Below, piece by piece: positions 16,476 to 22,372 of a stretch of 25,291 nt of DNA (positions within the stretch are counted from its first letter, which is position 1; the number at the start of each line of letters is the position of its first letter). The stretch spans positions 1 to 25,291 of the forward strand of contig CAYNNP010000073.1 of NCBI GenBank assembly GCA_964398215.1, written 5' to 3'. The notes beneath the pieces are model-generated. The model was given only the letters and a program-made list of their open reading frames with translations, searched no databases and was not told the origin of the DNA. Origin of the DNA: CAYNNP01 sp964398215 (GTDB lineage Bacteria; Planctomycetota; Planctomycetia; Pirellulales; Pirellulaceae). The position numbers were made by a program, and so were the translations under genes.

Positions 16476-17370
16476 GGGCGAGAATTATTACGGCGGATTT
16501 TTTTGGGTTGCCATCGTTTCGTTCATCGTGCCGCTGTTTGTGGGATGGAAAGCGTTTGAAAACATCAAACCAACAACCAAACCGAAACCTCAGGTCGATG
16601 CGAGTGGCGTCGATAATATGGTTTGGGATTACTTGCTGAAGTCCTACGTGTCCAGCGGTTTGGTGGACTACGACGGTATGAAAAAGGATTACCTGTTTCG
16701 TGAATATTTGCGCGAGCTTGGTTCCTGTAATCCAGAGGCCATTGAGTCACAAGACGGACAACTTGCCTTGGCATGCAACGCTTACAACGCGTTTGTTATC
16801 AACGGTGTGATCAGTCACAAGATCAATAGTACGGTCAATGGTTTCAAAGTTGATGGAACAGATTTTTTCGATCTCAAGGAACACATTTTTGCGGGCCGGA
16901 CAATTAGTTTGAATGATTTGGAACACGAAATCATTCGACCAACATTCAAGGAGCCTCGAATTCATGTCGCCTTGGTTTGTGCAGCCCGAAGCTGCCCATC
17001 AATTCGCGCAGAGGCTTATGTTGAATCGCGGGTTCGAGAACAATTGCAGGACCAGAGTGTTCAGTTTGCCAATAATCTTTCCTACGTTGATTTTGACGTT
17101 GAAAAGAAACAACTGAATCTCAGTCCCATTCTGAAATGGTATGGCGACGATTGGAATGAGCGTTATCCCGATGGTGGTTACCTGGCATGGATCCGCGAGC
17201 TATCCAATAGCCAAGCGATCAAAGATGCAACGAACAATGTTGCCAGTGGTGGCGCTACTGTTGGTTTCTTTGAATATGATTGGTCATTGAATTCGCAAGC
17301 AGAACCAGGCGCGCCGGCAGAAAATAATAGTTCGGGTGGATTCGGTTCTGGTTACAGCCCAGACGAATAG
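16468..17370 (+). CDS. membrane-anchored DUF547 protein
   Basis: A 300-residue protein with one N-terminal membrane helix (about residues 10-28) and a DUF547 domain (about 50-275). Visible family blocks: NAYNAF at 104-109, LEHEIIRP at 151-158, ARSCP at 173-177, LSPILKWYG and FEYDWSLN at 268-275. C176 with H166 and H153 are candidates for a functional site, but the biochemical role of DUF547 is not established. The tail after 276 is Gly/Ser/Pro-rich and disordered. The ATG overlaps the end of the polyferredoxin gene by 8 nt, with GGAG about 7 nt before it inside that gene, so the two are translationally coupled and probably work together. No regulator is visible. Confidence 0.88.
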   Translation: MSKGENYYGGFFWVAIVSFIVPLFVGWKAFENIKPTTKPKPQVDASGVDNMVWDYLLKSYVSSGLVDYDGMKKDYLFREYLRELGSCNPEAIESQDGQLALACNAYNAFVINGVISHKINSTVNGFKVDGTDFFDLKEHIFAGRTISLNDLEHEIIRPTFKEPRIHVALVCAARSCPSIRAEAYVESRVREQLQDQSVQFANNLSYVDFDVEKKQLNLSPILKWYGDDWNERYPDGGYLAWIRELSNSQAIKDATNNVASGGATVGFFEYDWSLNSQAEPGAPAENNSSGGFGSGYSPDE

Positions 17371-17449
17371 GCATGGCCCGTTCGTTGCGGCGCGCTACAG
17401 CATTCGTTTTGGCGAGATCAACTGATTCGAAGAGAACCTTGAGAAAGTG

Positions 17450-18481
17450 ATGCCCGCAACGGACCCATCGGAAAACGGCTCAAACTCTGCCGAGGTTTTT
17501 GAAGGCTCGGCCCAGCGTCCAAACCCCAGACAGCGACGATTCAAATTCTCCCGCATTTTCGCAATCTGTCTGGCAGTAGCCGCAGTGCTAACCACGGTCA
17601 TTAGGTATTGGCCGCGAGACGGAATTCAGGCACTCGCTCCGATATTCTACGCCTCACCACCAGCGGTCAGCACGGGCATGGCCATTCTTGCCTGGTTACT
17701 GGTCAGAAAACGCGGTCGCCGCCTGCTCAAGTGGTCGACCGGTCTACTTTCTGTGGGCCTGATCGCGTTACTGATTTCGGATCGACCATCACACCAGCAG
17801 GAACCTCAATCGTTGAAGCTGGGGTTTTGGAACATCGCCAGTGGTGGGCTAAGCTGGGATGGCATCACAGATCGGATTAAATCATGGGACGCTGAGATCA
17901 TAGGGCTCGCTGAGTCCAATCAGAATTTGCGGTTCGACGATCTTTGGGTCCGCCGCAAGTACTGGCTTGAGCGATTCCCAGGTTACAACATCGTCCGTTT
18001 CCCGCGTGGCATGCGGTTACTTAGCAAGTACCCGGCGGAACTGGTGTCGGAAGGAAAACTGGGGAAGGGCTCCAACTTTGGCGTGGCGAAGTTGGATGTC
18101 GATGGACTACCTCTGTACGTAGTCATGGCCGATCTGCTGAGCCACCCGACACTGCCGCGCGCGCCTTCGTTTGATTCCCTCACCGAGATCCTTGCAGAAC
18201 TACCGGAAGGGGCACCGGTCATCGTAATGGGTGACATGAACACGCCCGCCCGGTCCATTCACCTGGATACTCTGCGAAAGACATTCCGCAATACGTTTGA
18301 AGAACGCGGTAATGGCTTTTATCACAGCTGGCCAATGCCACTTCCGGTGCTGTCGCTAGATCAGGTGTGGATCAACAAGCGAATCCACGTCGGTTCCTGC
18401 GAACTGCAGTGGACACTGCACTCAGACCATCGGCCAATGGTCTGCACCTTGAGTTTATTGACAAATAAGGAGATCGAGTAA
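17450..18481 (+). CDS. membrane-anchored endonuclease/exonuclease/phosphatase-family protein
   Basis: A 343-residue protein with three membrane segments (about 33-53, 66-86, 92-110) and then an EEP-superfamily domain (about 122-335). Family residues seen: N128 (FWNIASGG), E155 (IGLAESN), D262 and N264 (GDMNTPA), D304 (LSLDQVWI) and S325-D326-H327 (HSDHRPM), a near-complete metal and phosphate site. The His usually found on the central strand is not evident: the strand reads VVMADLLSHP. The domain would face the periplasm if the helices form a hairpin plus one. Substrate could be a phosphoester lipid, nucleic acid or sugar phosphate. GTG 17447 precedes ATG 17450 in frame; ATG taken. It follows the DUF547 gene after a 79-bp gap, so may belong to the same operon. 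Confidence 0.83.
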   Translation: MPATDPSENGSNSAEVFEGSAQRPNPRQRRFKFSRIFAICLAVAAVLTTVIRYWPRDGIQALAPIFYASPPAVSTGMAILAWLLVRKRGRRLLKWSTGLLSVGLIALLISDRPSHQQEPQSLKLGFWNIASGGLSWDGITDRIKSWDAEIIGLAESNQNLRFDDLWVRRKYWLERFPGYNIVRFPRGMRLLSKYPAELVSEGKLGKGSNFGVAKLDVDGLPLYVVMADLLSHPTLPRAPSFDSLTEILAELPEGAPVIVMGDMNTPARSIHLDTLRKTFRNTFEERGNGFYHSWPMPLPVLSLDQVWINKRIHVGSCELQWTLHSDHRPMVCTLSLLTNKEIE

Positions 18482-18535
18482 CAACGTCGGGGTGCCAACC
18501 AGGTGAATCACTTTTTCAATCTGAGCCGTTCGTAG

Positions 18536-18555
18536 ATTGGGCATTTTTGCCCGAT
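18536..18555 (+). terminator. putative hairpin terminator
   Basis: An 8-bp stem (18536-18543 with 18548-18555, one G-T wobble) closes a TTTT loop in attgggcattttTGCCCGAT. It lies 54 bp after the EEP gene stop and is followed at 18566 by TTTTT, an imperfect but plausible intrinsic terminator. It also speaks against starting the next gene at 18537. Confidence 0.45.
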
Positions 18556-18680
18556 TCAAAGCGTTTTTAAATTCAGTCGGGCAAGAATCCCCAACCTACT
18601 TTGGCGATAAACATGATTCTAGGCGACTCGTGGGCTACAATATCGGTCCTGTTTTTGGCAATCACCTAGGGATCAACACA

Positions 18681-19616
18681 ATGTTTCGACGAGATTTTTT
18701 GAAGGCAACGGCTGCAGTCGGCGCCGCATCAGCGGTTCTTTCATCCGACGTGATGGCGGACCACCATCACACCGACGCTCCGTTTAAGATCTCGTTGGCC
18801 GAGTGGTCGCTCCATCGAACACTGCGTGACAAATCAAAGAAATTGACCAACTTGGATTTCCCAAGGATCGCAAAAAAAGAGCTTGGCATCGACGCCATTG
18901 AGTATGTCAACCAGTTCTTTAAAGACAAAGCAAAAGACCAAAAGTACTTGGCGGATTTGAAGCAACGATGCGAGGACGAAGGAGTCAAAAGCCTTTTGAT
19001 CATGTGTGATGGCGAAGGTCGCTTGGGCGATCCGGATGACAAGCAGCGAACCAAGGCGGTAGAAAATCACTTCAAGTGGGTTGAAGCGGCAAAGTTTTTG
19101 GGGTGCCATTCAATCCGTGTTAACGCTGGCAGCAAGGGTAGCTATGAAGAACAGCAGAAACTGGCCGCAGATGGACTTGGTCGGTTGTCAGAATTTGCCA
19201 AGCCGCACGGATTGAACGTCATCGTGGAAAACCATGGTGGACTCAGTAGCAACGGTGCTTGGCTGGCTGGCACGATTAAAATGGTTGACAAGGACAACTG
19301 TGGAACCCTGCCCGATTTTGGCAACTTTAATTTGGGCGGCGGCAAGGTGTATGACCGTTATAAGGGAGTCGACGAGTTGATGCCGTTTGCCAAAGCTGTC
19401 AGTGCAAAGACGCATTCGTTCGATGAATCTGGCAATGAAACAAAAACAGATTACGAACGGATGATGGCGATCGTCCTCAAACACGGCTACCACGGTTACG
19501 TTGGGATCGAATGGGAGGGTGGCGGCATCAGTGAAATGGACGGGATTCGCAAAAGTAAAGCATTGCTGGAAAGAGTCGCTGCAAAAATGGCGAAATCAGC
19601 AAAGAAAGCTGGCTGA
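18681..19616 (+). CDS. Tat-exported sugar phosphate isomerase/epimerase-like TIM barrel
   Basis: A 311-residue protein of the xylose-isomerase-like TIM-barrel (AP endonuclease 2-like) family. It opens with a Tat signal (M-F-R-R-D-F-L-K, cleavage after VMA at about residue 26), so the folded enzyme is moved across the membrane. Candidate metal ligands: E183 (VENHGG), D212 (LPDFGNF), H245 (AKTHSFD) and E277 (GIEWEG), matching the usual Glu/Asp/His/Glu set. Such exported planctomycete proteins are thought to act on sugars in degradation, but substrate is unknown. Start: in-frame codons reach back to 18537, but the ATG at 18681 places the Tat motif at the N-terminus, has AGGGAT upstream, and avoids the hairpin at 18536-18555. 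Confidence 0.9.
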   Translation: MFRRDFLKATAAVGAASAVLSSDVMADHHHTDAPFKISLAEWSLHRTLRDKSKKLTNLDFPRIAKKELGIDAIEYVNQFFKDKAKDQKYLADLKQRCEDEGVKSLLIMCDGEGRLGDPDDKQRTKAVENHFKWVEAAKFLGCHSIRVNAGSKGSYEEQQKLAADGLGRLSEFAKPHGLNVIVENHGGLSSNGAWLAGTIKMVDKDNCGTLPDFGNFNLGGGKVYDRYKGVDELMPFAKAVSAKTHSFDESGNETKTDYERMMAIVLKHGYHGYVGIEWEGGGISEMDGIRKSKALLERVAAKMAKSAKKAG

Positions 19617-19652
19617 ATTGGACTTTTAAATTCCAAAGCCAGCAAAAACTCG

Positions 19653-19668
19653 GCCAATTTCGATTGGC
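19653..19668. terminator. small TTCG-loop hairpin between two genes
   Basis: GCCAAT (19653-19658), loop TTCG, ATTGGC (19663-19668): a perfect 6-bp stem with a UUCG loop, 37 bp after the isomerase-like gene. The A-rich sequence just before it gives a T-run only on the minus strand, so plus-strand termination is uncertain. No other feature is clear in the 168-bp gap 19617-19784. Confidence 0.3.
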
Positions 19669-19784
19669 TAAAACGCGCCACTAGCACATACTGACGGTTC
19701 AGTGAGTGCGAGGCGAAACTGTGAAGCGGACTTGTTCGCAAGTCGCTCTTCGTTAGACAGGCGAATATCACGAGGGAAACGAGA

Positions 19785-20366
19785 ATGAAAGGCTCCATCA
19801 TCACGGCAATGGCTTTGTCGTTTCTGTTGACTGCCGTTGAATCGGCAGAAGCCCAATCGCCTCTTCCTACGACCGTTCAGTTACCGTCGTTTTCGTTTTT
19901 TACGTTTAGCGGTACCGTTGTTGTCCCAGATCGAGGGTCCGCATTTTTGGGTGGTGTAAATCGGTCAGCCAGCGGATCTGTCCGCCGCGGAGCTAGCCGC
20001 GGCTTTGGTTCGGATCTGTCTAAGTCTAGCGCCGTCGTGAGTGCCCACATCATCGATTTGCAAGAAATGGATGAGGCGATTTTGGGTGGGACGCCAAAGG
20101 AATTCTTGGCTAGGGCTCGCGCTCAAGAGGCGATGGGAAACGGAAATCCAACACGCACGGTTGATCCGAATGCGGAAGGCAAAGCGCTGGTCCGGTATGC
20201 CCGCAAGCTTCACAAGAAAGGTGACCAGTCTGGCGCGTTTGATGTTTACATGATGGCAATGAAAAAACTTTCGCCAAGTCTAAGGGACTTGGCGAAAGCT
20301 GAATTCAAAAAGACATTCGGTTCTGCCGCAGATCAGGCATTGCGAATGCGACGCCTTGCTTACTGA
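19785..20366 (+). CDS. secreted protein of unknown function
   Basis: A 193-residue protein with a signal peptide (MKGSIITAMALSFLLTAVESAEA, cleavage before QS). I do not recognise a family. The first 70 mature residues are Ser/Gly/Phe-rich with a basic RR/RG patch (SVRRGASRGFG). From about residue 85 it looks alpha-helical and basic: an EFLARARAQEAM segment, then KALVRYARKLHKKGDQSGAFDVYMMAMKKLSPS, which resembles a short TPR-like helical pair. It is probably periplasmic. AGGGAAACGAGA before the ATG gives a fair ribosome binding site. Two inverted repeats lie at its 3' end (20268-20298 and 20360-20385). Its transcript is independent of the isomerase-like gene as far as spacing shows. Confidence 0.75.
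   Translation: MKGSIITAMALSFLLTAVESAEAQSPLPTTVQLPSFSFFTFSGTVVVPDRGSAFLGGVNRSASGSVRRGASRGFGSDLSKSSAVVSAHIIDLQEMDEAILGGTPKEFLARARAQEAMGNGNPTRTVDPNAEGKALVRYARKLHKKGDQSGAFDVYMMAMKKLSPSLRDLAKAEFKKTFGSAADQALRMRRLAY
20268..20298. repeat. 13-bp perfect inverted repeat within coding sequence
   Basis: Arms 20268-20280 (ctttcgccaagtc) and 20286-20298 (gacttggcgaaag) are perfectly complementary with a 5-nt loop (taagg). The element lies wholly in the 3' part of the secreted protein gene and codes for KLSPSLRDLAKA. A stem this long is rare by chance inside a gene; function unknown. Confidence 0.85.
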
Positions 20367-20385
20367 GCCCCTCAGGACTCAGTAA
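20360..20385. terminator. hairpin enclosing a stop codon, between convergent genes
   Basis: TTACTGAG (20360-20367) pairs perfectly with CTCAGTAA (20378-20385), loop of 10 nt; the TGA stop at 20364-20366 lies in the 5' arm. It is followed by aatttttc at about 20397 and sits between convergent genes, fitting a weak shared terminator. Confidence 0.4.
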
Positions 20386-20414
20386 TCATCAAACCAATTT
20401 TTCAATGCTGCTGC

Positions 20415-21560
20415 TTATCTAGCAGTTGTGTGACCGTATGCTCCACTGCGAACGGATGCATGACGTTGGCCACGTTGTTGGTTTGGTGCTGGTCTCAGTT
20501 GGACCTGGGATTGGCGCGAATGTTGATGGTGGTGCGCTGTTGATCCCGCTCCTGTTCGTGTACCAAATATTTGCCCCAACAAACCTTGCGGGGCTGGCGA
20601 TGTCGCTCGATGATTGTGTTGATGCTGTGGCTGACGATGCTGCACGGGGCGATGTGCATTTGATGCACGACTTGGTGCCGCCGTTGGCTTTGGGTATGCC
20701 GGTTGAACGTAGGTTCGGGTGACTCGTACGGGTGATGGTGATGTCTCCCGATAGGAAGCCCGTTGAATGAACTGACGTTTTGGTCGTGCACGAACTTCAT
20801 CATCGCCGAACGGATCATCTATCTTGTCAAAGATGTTTCCAGGAGTGTTTGGTTGACTTTGACGCGGTTGTGTGTCCTGTGGCGCTGGATCAGGTAGTCG
20901 CGATGGAAGTGGGGGAGTCACTGTCCGAGGCGTTGTTGCTCGCGGAACGATTTCGCCTTGCGGAGCCAATGGTTGATCGATGTGGGGCTGAACCTGCATC
21001 ATGCCTCGCGGCTGCATTTGAATGGGGGCGCCAAAGTTCTCTGGTGGAACCGAAGGCATTCGTGGCGCCATCGGTGTTGGGCTTTGAATGTGCGGATGGA
21101 TAATCGGGCTGGAGATTGGTGGCAAGTGCGATTGGATTGGTAGAGACTGAACGTGTTGCGAGCTTCCACATGAACTACAACCACAGGGTGCTTGCGACAA
21201 GTCGTGGATCATTGCAGCATCGCACCCATCGCATGCGTCACACGCGCTGGAGCCCTTTCTGTTGCACTTTCCAATCAAGGATTCGATTCCACCAGCGACC
21301 GCGTCCAATGTTTTGAAAATCGGTCCATTCGGCACGCCGCCACGCGAAGCGATCCCGCCGCGGCTGCAGCTGTTGCATCCACCTGAATCACACCCCGAAT
21401 CGCAGCTCATGATTCCTACACCACAACCTGGCTCGCAGCCACCAACGGAGCCGCATTGGTCGCAACTCCATGCAACGGTTGCCATCAATACTGCAAGACT
21501 TGCTGCTAAAACGCCACGATTTGCTAAACCGATCAAAGCCGGACGAGCGGAGAATCTCAT
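20415..21560 (-). CDS. secreted Cys-rich / His- and Gln-rich protein
   Basis: A 381-residue exported protein without a family I recognise. A signal peptide covers residues 1-31. The mature N-terminus is Cys-dense: C33, 36, 42, 46, 53, 57, 62, 65, then C99, 107, 110, 113 and C126, 128, 131, often as CxxC (CDQC, CDACDGC, CSSC). Residues 136-240 are Pro/Gln/Met-rich, the centre has PFGDDE and FIQRASYRE, and the last 70 residues are His/Gln-rich (HRQPQHQHNHR, TAHHHQHSRQ). This suggests disulfide cross-linking or metal binding at the envelope, which is inference. Start: 16 extra residues are possible from 21608, but the ATG at 21560 puts the signal peptide at the N-terminus. Convergent with the gene at 19785-20366. 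Confidence 0.68.
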   Translation of the reverse strand: MRFSARPALIGLANRGVLAASLAVLMATVAWSCDQCGSVGGCEPGCGVGIMSCDSGCDSGGCNSCSRGGIASRGGVPNGPIFKTLDAVAGGIESLIGKCNRKGSSACDACDGCDAAMIHDLSQAPCGCSSCGSSQHVQSLPIQSHLPPISSPIIHPHIQSPTPMAPRMPSVPPENFGAPIQMQPRGMMQVQPHIDQPLAPQGEIVPRATTPRTVTPPLPSRLPDPAPQDTQPRQSQPNTPGNIFDKIDDPFGDDEVRARPKRQFIQRASYRETSPSPVRVTRTYVQPAYPKPTAAPSRASNAHRPVQHRQPQHQHNHRATSPAPQGLLGQIFGTRTGAGSTAHHHQHSRQSQVQLRPAPNQQRGQRHASVRSGAYGHTTAR

Positions 21561-21608
21561 CAAAAAACCTTTTTTGGGAAAGACGAACGCTAGCGATATC
21601 GGCTCCAT

Positions 21609-22372
21609 AGAACCGGAGCGACCAAGAAAATCAGGACAAACAGAAAAGCGCTCGCAGTCCCCGCATTCTGCCAGTTGCTAGCGATCCGACTGCAAAGTGG
21701 TATTACAGCTCAAAAGCTTTGCGTCGCGCAGCGAAACACCCGTAGCAGAAGTTGGTCAAGACTTTCGGCCAGCAGCAAACCAAAGAGTATCCGAGAGCCG
21801 AAGTCTTTGGGGGTTTCGATTAATCGTTTAACCGGCAGCCGAAGGCGCAGCGATCATCTAAGCCGGTACACACGCGTGCGCCTACGGCTACCGGTTAAAC
21901 GAAGAAAAGCTTGTCGCTGACTAAATCAACAAACCGTCAAAACTTTCGGCAAACCAAGTCGCTCACAAAACAAGAAACTCACAGCATCGGAGCCCGCAAG
22001 AGAATTTCAAAAGCACTGGCGGTACCCTCCAAAAGAGGTGAAAATCGCATTTAAGATTGTGGGAAAGTGAATCGCGAAAGCACGCAACAATCAGGCTTGG
22101 CGGTCGCATGGGCCTGAGAGAGTTCACATGGCCCGATGAACTGAGCGCCAGATCTCTGGGTTTTTACGCATGCTAACGGTGCATTTGCTTGTTGTCCGCG
22201 CAATGCAGAGATCGGGAATCCGATTGATCAAAGGCAGCTATTGCATCTGAATCGTGTGCCAATTCTATTCTGGTTCAACTTTGGTTCCGGGCAGACAATT
22301 TTAAGCTGAATTGCTAGACTGTTACGTCCGAAACACCTAGAAAACCAACATCAAAAAGCTGAGAGAGTCGCT
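21609..22372. other. long intergenic region upstream of acnA
   Basis: 764 bp with no supportable gene; short open frames here lack start signals and one overlaps the inverted repeat. It holds the inverted repeat at 21824-21902, and two similar short stretches (actttcggcc near 21762, actttcggca near 21945). The last 100 bp are AT-richer and presumably carry the acnA promoter and leader; I found no convincing -35/-10 pair and no known riboswitch. Confidence 0.6.
21824..21902. repeat. 26-bp imperfect inverted repeat, possible REP/MITE-like element
   Basis: Arms 21824-21849 and 21877-21902 match as reverse complements at 24 of 26 positions, around a 27-nt spacer that itself contains agccggt. The arms carry the ccggtagccgtaggcgca-type GC-rich core framed by tttaac/gttaaa. 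Long paired intergenic elements with this sort of core occur repeatedly in planctomycete genomes, from memory; copy number cannot be tested here. Confidence 0.8.

Noticed and set aside
18537..18680. Extending the TIM-barrel gene upstream to 18537
   Set aside because: The extension starts with a TTG inside a hairpin, adds residues without family likeness, and hides the Tat signal. The ATG at 18681 has a binding site and gives an N-terminal RRDFLK.
21675..21920. 81-residue open frame downstream of the Cys/His-rich gene
   Set aside because: It runs through the inverted repeat at 21824-21902, is full of Arg/Ser like a random frame, and has no ribosome binding site.
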